Shown: positions 1 to 8,150, counted from the stretch's first letter. The stretch: DNA of 64,000 bases from Hominimerdicola alba 8 (GCF_000178155.2 NZ_ADKM02000018.1:124001-188000), one strand, 5' to 3'. Numbers and translations: made by a program. Notes: generated from the sequence alone by a model not told the origin.

Positions 1-1
1 G

Positions 2-283
2 GCGATAGATGCCGCCATAAAAACATACAAGCGCGACTGGCACACCTACAACGGCGTATACATGCTTGAACTGTACTATGATGACGCTTTCAGCGAAAAT
101 CACCGCAATGATAATGTCGGTGACTGGATATATCTTAAGTCGGTGGTCTACACGGGCTATGCCGACACGGTAGATGAAAAATTCCGCGGCAAGCTGCATT
201 CTGAGGCTTACTGGGCGGTAGAACAGCTATCTGACGGTTCATGGATATGTCACGGGTGCGGCGAACTTGAAAAAGATGAATAG
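2..283 (+). CDS. Unknown protein, 3' part only
   Basis: The reading frame is open from the first bases of the window to a TAG at 283, so the gene begins outside the window. An internal ATG at 62 is not preceded by a ribosome binding site, and the upstream codons (AIDAAIKTYKRDWHTYNG) read as ordinary protein. The visible part is soluble, rich in Asp, Tyr and Trp, and ends with WICHGCGELEKDE; the two cysteines near the end are too few to call a zinc ribbon. I do not recognise the family. The gene ends about 65 bases before tmRNA. Confidence 0.6.
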   Translation, partial: AIDAAIKTYKRDWHTYNGVYMLELYYDDAFSENHRNDNVGDWIYLKSVVYTGYADTVDEKFRGKLHSEAYWAVEQLSDGSWICHGCGELEKDE

Positions 284-349
284 AAAGGAATGTGACAGCA
301 GGATATTTTCCCTGTGACTATCCGTTAAACATTACAACTGCGAAAACAG

Positions 350-704
350 GGGGATGTAAAGGTTTCGACGGGGGTCTTGAAGGGCGATAAGCGAGTGGAG
401 GAGCGCACTCTCCTTAAACGGCGTACGTTTTAAAATTAGACGACAACGATAATTTTGCAATGGCAGCCTAAGGGCAGCCCGTCTTGCCTGAGAGTACCAC
501 GGCTTGGGTAAAGGCGTCGACTAGTGGTGAACGTCGGCAGGCGATGACTGTGACCTGTCGGTGTATTGCAGTCTACCAAAGCGAGGGGCGTGTCTGTTTG
601 CCCGTGCGGAGGGAAACGGCGCAAGCCGAAATAACCGACTAGACTCGTAGAAATTCGCGTGAATGGGCTTTCGGACAGGAGTTCGATTCTCCTCATCTCC
701 ACCA
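350..704 (+). ncRNA. ssrA: Transfer-messenger RNA (tmRNA)
   Basis: This RNA rescues ribosomes stalled on broken messages and tags the product for proteolysis. The 5' end GGGGAUG (350-356) pairs with CAUCUCC just before the 3' ACCA (701-704). The conserved 5' segment GGATGTAAAGGTTTCGACGG and the T-arm GTTCGATTC near 681-689 are present. The tag reading frame ends with GCA ATG GCA GCC TAA (457-471); the most likely resume codon is GAC at 442, giving tag DNDNFAMAA, although GAC at 439 is also possible. The AMAA end replaces the more common ALAA. Two- to three-fold pseudoknot regions follow. A terminator follows directly. Confidence 0.95.
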
Positions 705-713
705 GATATTTGA

Positions 714-755
714 CCGCGTACTTGCGTATTATCGCGCAGGTACGCGGTTTTCTTA
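714..755 (+). terminator. Terminator of tmRNA
   Basis: The stem CCGCGTAC (714-721) pairs perfectly with GTACGCGG (740-747), with a further partial inner stem, and is followed by TTTTCTTATATTTT. It lies ten bases after the tmRNA ACCA end. Confidence 0.85.
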
Positions 756-1294
756 TATTTTCGGCTGTTATAAAATATCATCAAATTCGATGAAATATGA
801 CACGAAGCGCTTTTGCAGGTTTCTGCCTGTAAGTTCTGCCGCTTTTGGTGATGACAGTCAATTTCTTGGACCGCATAAGTGTGCATTCATCGAGCCTTTA
901 ATAATCAGCGCTGTGTCAAAAGTCATTTTTTGTAGGAAATCACAATACTCTCTGTCGCAGCTTGTAGATAGTCAACAAATTTAGTTTTTCACCAAACAGG
1001 TGAATGACAAACTGCACAATTTGTGTTATTATTTACTAAAGAGATTTATGATATAAACATAAATCCCAGACAAGCACTACTATTCCCAATTCATTGCTTG
1101 AACAACTTAGACCGATCGGGAGGTGACGGCTGTAATATAGCTTGACATCGACGGGCAGATCGGCTGCGGCAGCGCAGTGCCGAAAGGCAGCTGCCGCAAG
1201 GGATCCCCCCAAAAACGACTATTTTCCGGCAGAATGAAGCGTTATCAGCATCATTTCTGACAAGGTATACATAAAAACACAGGAGGAAACAACT
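756..1294. other. Non-coding stretch with a GC-rich foldable segment
   Basis: No reading frame here has both a ribosome binding site and convincing codon use; the frame 790-984 lacks a binding site. Bases 1020-1290 precede the small zinc-ribbon gene and include a strong stem around 1166-1202 (GCGGCAG pairing with CTGCCGC, with inner TGCC/GGCA) and CCGATC/GATCGG partners. This could be a structured leader or a small RNA. I could not match it to a known riboswitch, SRP RNA or 6S RNA by eye. Confidence 0.4.
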
Positions 1295-1492
1295 ATGGCA
1301 GAAAACAAAAGCGGTGTGCCCGACAAAAATGATAATGTCACAGCCTATTGCAGGCAGTGCGGCAAAAAGCTGCAATATCACGGTCAGGCGAGGATAGAGG
1401 GCGGCAACACAGGCGTTTTCAGCTGCACTAACCGCAACTGTTCGCAGTACACGAAGAAGAAGTACAACACTCAGGTTGACTTTAAAAAGTAA
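1295..1492 (+). CDS. Small zinc-ribbon-like protein (65 aa)
   Basis: The ATG at 1295 has a strong ribosome binding site AGGAGG at 1281-1286. The protein has CRQCGKK near residue 19 and CTNRNC near residue 44, a CxxC...CxxxxC pattern that could bind one zinc ion, followed by a lysine-rich tail KKKYNTQVDFKK. This pattern suggests a small nucleic-acid-associated or structural protein, but no function can be assigned. It stands alone: a long possible leader lies upstream and a repeat element begins 32 bases after its stop. Confidence 0.8.
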   Translation: MAENKSGVPDKNDNVTAYCRQCGKKLQYHGQARIEGGNTGVFSCTNRNCSQYTKKKYNTQVDFKK

Positions 1493-1523
1493 AACAAGCT
1501 CCCAAATTTACAGCAGGCGACAT

Positions 1524-1933
1524 TATAGCGATCCGCCTTAAAATTCAGACAAAATCCCATACGCGCCTTTTTAAGCGGCAATAATAGCAGGAAGCTGCTT
1601 TCTTTGCTGCGGCGGTGTGCTATTTTTGTCGCTTACTATCATTTTATTTTTTCCTTACAAGTGGTTTGGCGCTGCCGTCCTCGTTTTTGGCTTGGACGCA
1701 GCGCCAAAACTTTTTCACCGCCTGTCCGAAGCAGCCTTCTTCGGACAGGCGGCGGGAGGCTGTCGAGGTCGGGGGAATACGCGAGATACGGGCGAGGGCT
1801 GCGGAGGGCGATTTCCGCAGCCGATTTTTTTATGACTATCCGGCTTTTCAGATACACAAAAGCCGTTCGCAAAAACTTTGATATATGGGCTTTATGAACG
1901 AACTTTGTCTGACTTTTACGGGAAATCGCTATA
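1524..1933. repeat. Composite of two inverted partial repeat-A copies
   Basis: The left end (1524-1561) starts TATAGCGATCCGCC and matches the left end of repeat A. The right end (about 1862-1933) matches repeat A in reverse orientation, ending CGCTATA. About 300 bases lie between them. They contain a perfect hairpin CCGCCTGTCCGAAG/CTTCGGACAGGCGG around 1720-1754 and a terminator-like hairpin GGCTGCGGA/TCCGCAGCC followed by a T-run at 1796-1833. Overlapping open frames on both strands look like by-products of the palindromes rather than genes. Confidence 0.7.
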
Positions 1934-1937
1934 ATGC

Positions 1938-1966
1938 TTGATTTCAGTCGATAATTGTGTTATAAT
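1938..1966 (+). promoter_or_regulatory. Promoter of the kinase/regulator operon
   Basis: TTGATT (1938-1943), a 17-base spacer and TATAAT (1961-1966) form a near-consensus sigma-A promoter. It starts four bases after the repeat-A-derived end, so the repeat lies immediately upstream of the -35 box. Its position excludes the earliest in-frame start of the kinase gene. Confidence 0.8.
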
Positions 1967-2009
1967 AATGAATAATATTTGTTATTTCCATGTAAAGGAC
2001 GGTGTGCTG

Positions 2010-3311
2010 ATGATCGCTGAATATATCAATGAAAACTACATGACCTTTATGATACTGTTCTCGCTTATCGCCGCCATGATAGTCAACAAAGATGTGGAGA
2101 TACCCGCATCAAAGCTGTTCATAACGGGTATAACGATGCTTATAGTGATATCACTCAACGACCTGCTGTACCTGTACCAGCAGGAGATGTTCGCACGCCC
2201 TGACATGCGCTCAACGGCGCTGACCATACGTACATGGGGTGATACGATATCTTTCATACTGCGCCCTGTGCTGATAATGATAGAGATTTTCATGGTGGTA
2301 CCCGAACAAAAGCTGCGCAAGCTGTGCGCTGTGCCTGCCATACTGAACGGTCTGGTGTTCAGCACAGCAGTATTCGGCAGCAAGACGGCTTTCTGGATAG
2401 ACAGCCAAAACTCATTCATCGGCGGACCGATGCACTTCACCATCTACATGACACAGATAGTCTACATAATGCTGCTGCTGGTGTTCTCGGTGATAAACTT
2501 CAAGCAAAGCAACAGGGGCAAGAGCATAATGCTGATAACCATGTTCTTACAGGCGGTATTTGTGGCTATACGCGAATATCTGTACATATCTCCCAGTTTC
2601 ACCAACGCTGTGACGGCACTGTGCATGCTGGACTACTACATATACCTCGCGACCATAGAGCGGCAGACGATAAGCGACTCGCTGCTGCAAAAGGAGCTTG
2701 ACCTGACAAAGAGCGAACTGATGGTGCTGAGAAATCAGATACAGCCCCATTTCATATACAATGTGCTCAGCATGATACGTTCACTTACCCGCACCGACAC
2801 AGAAAAAGCGGTGCAGGCGATAAACAATTTCTCAAAGTACCTGAAAACACACATAAAGGCGATACAGAACGAGGATATGATACCTTTTGAGGAGGAACTG
2901 AAAAATGTGCGGGTATATGTTGACCTTGCACAGACAGATTATCCGGGCGAGATAGAACTTGTCTGCGACTTTGAGGAAACTGATTTCACGATACCTGCCC
3001 TGAGCCTTGAACCGATAGTCGAAAACGCCATACAACACGGCATCAGCCGCAGAGGCGGCAAGATAACCATAACCACACGCCGCAGCGACGGCACGATGAC
3101 CATAAGCATATCCGACAACGGCACAGCCAAAAAGGACATCACCCCGAAATTCACCGAAAGGCTGGGAGTCGGGCTTGAAAACACCCGCCGACGGCTTGCA
3201 GTGCAGTGCGGAGGTCATATGGAAACGCAGCTGACCGAAAGCGGCTGTACAGTCACCATATCAATACCATGTGCAAGGAGAGATAACGATGAAGATACTG
3301 GCAGCAGATGA
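2010..3311 (+). CDS. Membrane sensor histidine kinase, LytS/HisKA_7TM-like
   Basis: The protein (433 aa) senses an unknown signal and phosphorylates a response regulator. The first ~225 residues hold about seven hydrophobic segments with short loops. A short linker leads into the His_kinase family phosphoacceptor region QIQPHFIYNVLSMI, followed by an HATPase domain with the N box VENAIQHG, the G1-type ISDNGTA and the G2-type GVGLENTRRRL. I chose ATG 2010 because AAAGGA lies at 1994-1999 and the upstream ATG falls inside the promoter. It overlaps the next gene by 23 bases, so the two are surely co-translated. The membrane topology resembles peptide- or small-molecule-sensing kinases; the ligand is unknown. 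Confidence 0.9.
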   Translation: MIAEYINENYMTFMILFSLIAAMIVNKDVEIPASKLFITGITMLIVISLNDLLYLYQQEMFARPDMRSTALTIRTWGDTISFILRPVLIMIEIFMVVPEQKLRKLCAVPAILNGLVFSTAVFGSKTAFWIDSQNSFIGGPMHFTIYMTQIVYIMLLLVFSVINFKQSNRGKSIMLITMFLQAVFVAIREYLYISPSFTNAVTALCMLDYYIYLATIERQTISDSLLQKELDLTKSELMVLRNQIQPHFIYNVLSMIRSLTRTDTEKAVQAINNFSKYLKTHIKAIQNEDMIPFEEELKNVRVYVDLAQTDYPGEIELVCDFEETDFTIPALSLEPIVENAIQHGISRRGGKITITTRRSDGTMTISISDNGTAKKDITPKFTERLGVGLENTRRRLAVQCGGHMETQLTESGCTVTISIPCARRDNDEDTGSR

Positions 3312-3882
3312 CCATCAGCTGATAGTTGACGACCTGCTTTACTCGATAAAACAGCTTATGCCCGATGCCGAATGCACAGGCACAAGTGACCCCGACCTGA
3401 TAATCCCGCTGTTCAAAAAGCACCGTTTTGATGTGGTCTTCCTCGATATCGAGATGGACGATGTCAACGGCATAGCCTTAGCGCAGAAGCTACAGAAGAT
3501 AGCACCCCGCACCAACATAATCTACATAACGGGCTACGAAAAATACGCGCTGGAAAGCTACAAGACTTATGCAAGCGGATTTCTTGTGAAGCCCATTGAC
3601 GAAGACATGCTTAAAGATGCCCTCGACCACCTGCGATTTCCTGTTTCAAACATCACCGATGACATGCTGATACGACAGAGTCAGGGCGAAGCAGTGATAG
3701 GCAGAAAGATACAGAAATACCGCGAAGAGCGCGGGCTGACACGCAATGAGTTCGCGGAGATGCTGGGCTGTGTGATGCCCACCATACAGCGTTGGGAGAG
3801 CGGCACCAGAGTACCCGATGTGACCATGCTGATGCACATAGCAAAGGTTCTGGGCGTCGGGGTCGAAGACCTTATAGGCTGA
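3289..3882 (+). CDS. Response regulator: receiver fused to XRE-type helix-turn-helix
   Basis: Residues 1-120 are a CheY-like receiver with acidic pair D7/D8, phosphoacceptor D53 in FLDIEM, and the conserved Lys in FLVKPID. Residues 135-197 form a Cro/C1-type helix-turn-helix (KIQKYREERGLTRNEFAEML, then IQRWESGTRVPD). This output domain is far less common in response regulators than LytTR, winged-helix or LuxR domains. The ATG at 3289 has AAGGAG at 3275-3280; a GTG at 3271 in the same frame is less likely. The gene overlaps the kinase and is its evident partner. A paralogue lies at 4825. Confidence 0.9.
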   Translation: MKILAADDHQLIVDDLLYSIKQLMPDAECTGTSDPDLIIPLFKKHRFDVVFLDIEMDDVNGIALAQKLQKIAPRTNIIYITGYEKYALESYKTYASGFLVKPIDEDMLKDALDHLRFPVSNITDDMLIRQSQGEAVIGRKIQKYREERGLTRNEFAEMLGCVMPTIQRWESGTRVPDVTMLMHIAKVLGVGVEDLIG

Positions 3883-4348
3883 CTATTATCTTATCCATTT
3901 ACCGGCAGACCTTTTCACTTGCCGCAAGTTCCCGCATGGCAGGCAGTTCAGCCATAGTGACCTTTCGCAGAACGACTCCCCCGTCAGAAAGAACTCGCAA
4001 GTCATTATTATGTTGATACACATATTATAACCTTTCCTATGGCGGCTGTTGATTTCCGCTTTGGAAACCCCGTTTCATTCGCATGAAGCGCCTTTATTTT
4101 GTAGATATTTCACAATATGAGCATGCGTATCGCTTATCTATTTCAAAAAAACAACATTTGGTTTTAACGGCAATACACATCATGTGGCAGATATTGCATA
4201 TCGGAGGGGGCATTTTACGTCACGGGGCGTTTGCATTGATGATAAAAATGTGCTAAAATATAGTAAACGGCATGAATACAGAAATAAATACGCCGTTTAC
4301 CAAAGATAAACTGAACGCGCAGGGTCATCAGATGCAGGGGGACGGGGT
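3883..4348. other. Intergenic region with promoter for the 4349 gene
   Basis: No convincing gene lies here. On the minus strand between about 3885 and 4035 two short open frames (34-45 codons) could be remnants of a decayed gene. A good plus-strand promoter is present at 4231-4259: TTGCAT, 17 bases, TAAAAT. It would separately transcribe the unknown gene at 4349 and the second regulator. Confidence 0.5.
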
Positions 4349-4828
4349 ATGAAAATAAAACTGAACAATGAGATATCGGTGGAATACCCCGAAAGTTTTG
4401 CAGAGATGACAGGCGCAGAACTGAAGAAGTCATTCGGTTCGGCGGTCAGGCGTTCGGGGGCGAAAAACGATGCAAAGCAGTTTTTTATATCTGTCAGCTG
4501 GACAGACCGTGTCAGCCTGCCGACAAGCCTTTTTGTGAACGAGAAAAGCTGTCTTAACAAAGCCGCCGCAAGATGCAGGCGCACCCTCAGCGAACACCGC
4601 GATGACGGTCATATCACAAGAGAACACCCTACAGGCAAAGTGACAGGCTTTGAATACAGCTACACGCAGGACGGCACGCCTTATCACGGTGCCGCCGCCG
4701 CGATAAAGCTGTGCGGGCGCATTTATGTCGTTGAATATCGGACTTCCAGCTTTGACAGAATGTTTTGCAGTATGGCATTCAATATGGTGATAACTTCGCT
4801 AAGACCCATAAGAGGTGACAAAAGATGA
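4349..4828 (+). CDS. Unknown soluble protein (159 aa)
   Basis: The start is ATG 4349 with a purine-rich GGGGGACGGGG just upstream. The protein has no signal peptide or membrane segment. It begins with a beta-rich stretch (MKIKLNNEISVEYPESFAEM), has a basic middle, and ends with hydrophobic strand-like segments (RIYVVEYRTSSFDRMF). The last four bases overlap the start of the second receiver-XRE regulator (ATGA), so the two are translationally coupled. By position it may be a partner or modulator of that regulator; I recognise no family. Confidence 0.75.
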   Translation: MKIKLNNEISVEYPESFAEMTGAELKKSFGSAVRRSGAKNDAKQFFISVSWTDRVSLPTSLFVNEKSCLNKAAARCRRTLSEHRDDGHITREHPTGKVTGFEYSYTQDGTPYHGAAAAIKLCGRIYVVEYRTSSFDRMFCSMAFNMVITSLRPIRGDKR

Positions 4829-5415
4829 AGATACTCGTCCTTGACGACCACAAAAGCATAGTCGATGACCTGATATATGAACTGAAAGAGATAATGCCCG
4901 ATGCCGAATGTACAGGTATTTCCGAGCCTGCTGAGGCGCTGGCGCTGATAAAAGATCACAGCTACCACATAGCATTCCTTGACATTGAGATGCCCGAACT
5001 TAACGGCATAGAGTTCGCAAAAAAGATACTTGCCAAAGACCCGCGAACGAATATAATCTACATCACCGCGCACAGCGGCTATGCAGTCGAATGCTTCAAG
5101 ACTTACGCCAGCGCTTTTCTGGAAAAGCCCATCGACCGCGATGAACTGGTCGATGCGCTGGGACATCTGCGCTTCCCTGTATCGAACATCACCGATGAGA
5201 TGGTGATGCAGGAATTTTCTGGAAACAGCATGATAGGCAAGCGCATAGTGCGCCTGCGGGAAGAAAGCGGAATGTCAAGGCAGGATTTCATCAAGGCGAT
5301 GGGTGTAAGCGCACAGACTGTCTACCGCTGGGAGAACGGCGAACGCATACCCAGCATGGCGACCTACATGAAGATAATGCAGGTATTGGGCGTTGATATC
5401 GACAAAATGCTCTGA
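4825..5415 (+). CDS. Second receiver-XRE response regulator
   Basis: This 196-residue protein is a clear paralogue of the one at 3289 and has the same architecture: receiver with D7/D8 and D53 (FLDIEM), Lys in FLEKPID, then an XRE helix-turn-helix (RIVRLREESGMSRQDFIKAM, VYRWENGERIPS). The linker FPVSNITDEM is nearly identical in both. It lacks its own kinase gene; it could share the upstream kinase or answer to another. It is preceded by its own promoter region at 4231 and the unknown 159-aa gene. A repeat-A copy and a terminator follow. Confidence 0.9.
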   Translation: MKILVLDDHKSIVDDLIYELKEIMPDAECTGISEPAEALALIKDHSYHIAFLDIEMPELNGIEFAKKILAKDPRTNIIYITAHSGYAVECFKTYASAFLEKPIDRDELVDALGHLRFPVSNITDEMVMQEFSGNSMIGKRIVRLREESGMSRQDFIKAMGVSAQTVYRWENGERIPSMATYMKIMQVLGVDIDKML

Positions 5416-5448
5416 CAGGAGATGCGGGCGGGATATTACCTACATATC

Positions 5449-5551
5449 TATAGCAATCCGCCTTAAAATTCAGACAAAATCCAGTCACAAAACCCATAGA
5501 TCCCAGCTTTTGCGACTGGATCTTGTGAATTTAAATAGTTGGATCGCTATA
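5449..5551 (+). repeat. Repeat A, full copy (103 bp)
   Basis: The copy begins TATAGCAATCCGCC and ends GGATCGCTATA. Inside, AAATTCAGACAAAATCCAGTC-type sequence pairs with GACTGGATCTTGTGAATTT, so the whole element can fold into a long hairpin. Near-identical copies occur at 41607 and 43490. The terminal inverted repeat beginning and ending in TATA suggests insertion at TA, as for IS630/mariner-type miniature elements (inference). Confidence 0.85.
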
Positions 5552-5585
5552 AACGGAAACACTCCCGTAAATGCAGCTATAGAAG

Positions 5586-5612
5586 ACCGCCCTCGTCAGA
5601 GAGCGGTTTTTT
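5586..5612 (+). terminator. Terminator after the second regulator gene
   Basis: CCGC-CTC pairs with GAG-GCGG (5587-5606), followed by six T. It overlaps the 3' end of the convergent MFS gene. Confidence 0.7.
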
Positions 5613-6780
5613 CATGCTGCTGCCTGCGTCTGCGGGAAGTCAGGGTCATCAGCGCCATGCCCAGCGGGAAAACTGCCGCCGCCAGCACGCCTGTTTTCAT
5701 ACTGCTGTGGTCTGCGACCAGCCCGACCAGTGTCGGTCCGCCCGAACAGCCGATATCGCCTGCCAGTGCCAGCAGTGAGAACATCAGTGTACCGCCGCAC
5801 CGCATTGCGGCAGAAGCCTTGCTGAAAGTCCCCGGCCACATTATGCCCACCGAAAGCCCGCAGATGCCACAGCCTATCAGGTTGATGACGGGGCTTTCAG
5901 CCAGACTTATCATAAGGTAGGCGCAGACACACAGCACAGCGCTCGCCGCCATGAATCCGTCAAGGTCGAGAGTTTCGCCTTTTTTGCCGTAATACGCCCT
6001 CGCGCCGCCCATGAACGCGGCGAACATCATCGGTCCTGCAAGGTCACCCGCAGTCTTGCTGATGCCAAGACCTTTTTCGGCAAAAAAACTTGCCCACTGG
6101 CTGACAGCGAGTTCGCTCGCCCCTGCGCATACCATCATCGCGAACAGCTTAAGGAAAGTGCGGCTTTTAATCAGTTCGCCCGCACCCATGCGTTTCTCGT
6201 CCTCAGGCACAAGGGGCGCTATGGGGACTTTTGCGAACAGCACACCGTTCACTGCGGGTATCACCGACCAGATAAGCGCCAGTATTTTCCACCGTGATGT
6301 GCCAAAAATGCTGAAAAACACCGTTGACAAGAGTACAACTCCCACCTGTCCCCAGCAGTAGAATGAATGAAGCAGGCTCATGGCAGTTTCTTTGTTGTCG
6401 GTAGGACAGCTTTCCATTATGGGGCTTACCAGCACCTCAAGCAGACCGCCGCCCACTGCATAGACCACCACCGAAGTCATTATGCCCGCGTAAGGCGGCA
6501 CGACTTCGGGCAGCACCGTCAGCAGGATAAAGCCTGCCGCCGCCATGACATGGGCTGTCACTATGCTGACGCGGAAGCCTGCTCTGTCTGCGAAGAAAGC
6601 GCTGAGCAGATCGACTGTAAGCTGGACGCAGAAATTCACCGTTATCAGCAGTGTTATCTGTGAAAGCGGCAGGCGGTACTGCCCCTGTAAGGTCAGAAAT
6701 ATCAGCGGCAGAAAATTGTTCACCGCCGCCTGCACCACATAGCCCGCGAAACAGCAGTTTATCGTATTTTTAAATGTCAT
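5596..6780 (-). CDS. Major facilitator superfamily transporter
   Basis: This is an integral membrane protein of 394 residues with about twelve hydrophobic helices, of the MFS secondary-transporter type. Recognisable features are the cytoplasmic loop FADRAGFRVS after helix 2 and the loop around YYGKKGETLD. I use ATG 6780 (MTFKNTINC) because the longer frame to 6891 adds a hydrophilic extension that no transporter of this type needs; the binding site upstream is weak (GTGGGAAA). Its substrate cannot be told from sequence. The gene is followed at 123 bases upstream by an epimerase gene on the same strand. Confidence 0.85.
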   Translation of the reverse strand: MTFKNTINCCFAGYVVQAAVNNFLPLIFLTLQGQYRLPLSQITLLITVNFCVQLTVDLLSAFFADRAGFRVSIVTAHVMAAAGFILLTVLPEVVPPYAGIMTSVVVYAVGGGLLEVLVSPIMESCPTDNKETAMSLLHSFYCWGQVGVVLLSTVFFSIFGTSRWKILALIWSVIPAVNGVLFAKVPIAPLVPEDEKRMGAGELIKSRTFLKLFAMMVCAGASELAVSQWASFFAEKGLGISKTAGDLAGPMMFAAFMGGARAYYGKKGETLDLDGFMAASAVLCVCAYLMISLAESPVINLIGCGICGLSVGIMWPGTFSKASAAMRCGGTLMFSLLALAGDIGCSGGPTLVGLVADHSSMKTGVLAAAVFPLGMALMTLTSRRRRQQHEKTAL

Positions 6781-6903
6781 AGAATTTCCCACGGATTTCA
6801 CCTGTTTATCAGAATAATGGCTTATAATAACTGTGTATGTATGTGTAAAGTATCTTAGTGACAAATAAATATCCCCCGCAGACTCAGCCACAGGGGAAAA
6901 TGT

Positions 6904-7839
6904 CTACTTTGTGTTGGTGAGGTTCCATCTCATCGGCGCGATGCGCTTTGCACGAGTGTTGTCATAATTCCAGTTGTGGAATGTCAGCGTCGGGTCGAAG
7001 TAACGGTAGTCGTTCTTCATCTTGCCCTTGTTGTAAAGCATGGTCTTCTCACTGCCCGGCGCACGCTGTATGACTGCACCGATGCGGTGTCTGTCCTTTT
7101 CGTACTCGATTATATCCTTTGCAGTGGTTATCTTTGAGTCGCAGACATTGTAAACGCCTCCATACCTGCCCTGCGGCACATTTATTATACCGTTGAGGAA
7201 GTCGATGAGATTGAACACACAGCAGAATGAGAAACCGTAGTCACCCTCACCAAAAATGTAGCCTACATTGTCTTTCGAGTCGTAGACATGCGCGTGAAGG
7301 TTATCGGTGTGTTCAGCATCATAGATGGGTGCGACCCTTGCGATGACGGGTATGCAGTCAGTCTTCCTGAAAGCCTTATCCATCAGCTTTTCGCTGGTCA
7401 TCTTGATATCTGCATAATTGGTGATGCCTTTTTCAGCGATAGTTTCCCTTATAGGTTCACGACCCTTTTGTATGCCGTAAACGTCGGTGGTCGAAAGCAG
7501 TATCACGCACTTGACCCCAGCCTTTACAGCCGCAGAATAGATATACTTGTCGGTGACCTTGCTGCGCTTTGCCTCAGCATCGGTTATCAGCGGGTCGATA
7601 TCATTATCCACCGAATTTGCCAGATGCACCAAAACATCTATCTGATTGTTCTCGATGATAGGCACTATCTTTGCCTTATCTGTGATGTCGCACTGTGTAA
7701 ACTTGTAGTTTTCATCAGTGCCCACGAAATCATTTGTCTTTGAATCAACAGCAAAGACCTTGTGCTTTTTGTGCAGCAGACTTGAAGTCAAATACTGACC
7801 TATCATGCCGCTGGCACCTGTAATAAATATAGAGGACAT
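6904..7839 (-). CDS. NAD-dependent epimerase/dehydratase-like protein
   Basis: The 311-residue protein belongs to the extended short-chain dehydrogenase fold. It starts with the nucleotide-binding GASGMIGQ, continues with CDITD (the acidic residue after strand 3), HLANSVD, the active-site region LLSTTDVYG, and YADIK, which fits the catalytic YxxxK. Family members interconvert or reduce nucleotide sugars; the substrate is unknown here. The start ATG 7839 has AGGAGAGCAAGGA upstream. A promoter at 8045-8072 leaves a leader of about 200 bases. Confidence 0.85.
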   Translation of the reverse strand: MSSIFITGASGMIGQYLTSSLLHKKHKVFAVDSKTNDFVGTDENYKFTQCDITDKAKIVPIIENNQIDVLVHLANSVDNDIDPLITDAEAKRSKVTDKYIYSAAVKAGVKCVILLSTTDVYGIQKGREPIRETIAEKGITNYADIKMTSEKLMDKAFRKTDCIPVIARVAPIYDAEHTDNLHAHVYDSKDNVGYIFGEGDYGFSFCCVFNLIDFLNGIINVPQGRYGGVYNVCDSKITTAKDIIEYEKDRHRIGAVIQRAPGSEKTMLYNKGKMKNDYRYFDPTLTFHNWNYDNTRAKRIAPMRWNLTNTK

Positions 7840-8044
7840 TCCTTGCTCTCCTTCCCAAAAACGCGCCTACGATCTTTACAACAGACGGTCACAGCTCACC
7901 TGTGCGAAACACCTGACGCGGCCACGAAAAACAGCGGCAGACACAGATGACCACATCGTCCATTAATTACCACGAAGATCCCTTTCTCTCTTAGACCCGC
8001 TCCTGCGGGCTGACAGGCGCAATATCACATAACTTTCCGTTTTT
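7840..8044 (-). other. Long leader of the epimerase gene
   Basis: Downstream of the minus-strand promoter the transcript runs about 200 bases before the start codon. It contains a GC hairpin AGCCCGCAGGAGCGGG (near 8000-8015) and several smaller stems. The length suggests a cis-acting element, but I could not match it to a known riboswitch. Confidence 0.35.
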
Positions 8045-8072
8045 ATTATAACACACTTTTCTCCTTTTGCAA
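8045..8072 (-). promoter_or_regulatory. Promoter of the epimerase gene
   Basis: On the minus strand, TTGCAA (8072-8067) and TATAAT (8050-8045) are separated by 16 bases. Confidence 0.7.
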
Positions 8073-8121
8073 ATACTTTTTTCTAAAATCAAAAAAATTT
8101 AGATTTTCTTGATAAATTCGC

Positions 8122-8150
8122 TTGCTTAATTTTGTGAAGTGTGCTAAAAT
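8122..8150 (+). promoter_or_regulatory. Promoter of the MBOAT-like gene
   Basis: TTGCTT (8122-8127), 17 bases, TAAAAT (8145-8150). The promoter leaves a leader of about 170 bases before the TTG start at 8327. Confidence 0.65.

Noticed and set aside
436-886. Two minus-strand open frames (88 and 121 codons) across the tmRNA
   Set aside because: They lie antisense to a certain tmRNA gene, lack ribosome binding sites and have unlike codon use.
790-984. 64-codon plus-strand frame after the tmRNA terminator
   Set aside because: No ribosome binding site, no conserved-looking sequence, and an AT-rich, non-coding composition.
1604-1897. Several overlapping frames on both strands
   Set aside because: They lie in the palindromic inner part of the composite repeat; open frames on both strands are expected from inverted repeats.
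1938-2009. Longer N-terminus of the histidine kinase
   Set aside because: The extra codons overlap the promoter boxes, and a good binding site precedes ATG 2010.
3885-4035. Short minus-strand frames (up to 45 codons, one with AGGAAAGG upstream)
   Set aside because: Two frames compete and neither has a recognisable product; at most a decayed remnant.
6781-6891. N-terminal extension of the MFS transporter to 431 residues
   Set aside because: The extension is hydrophilic and not expected before the first membrane helix of the family.
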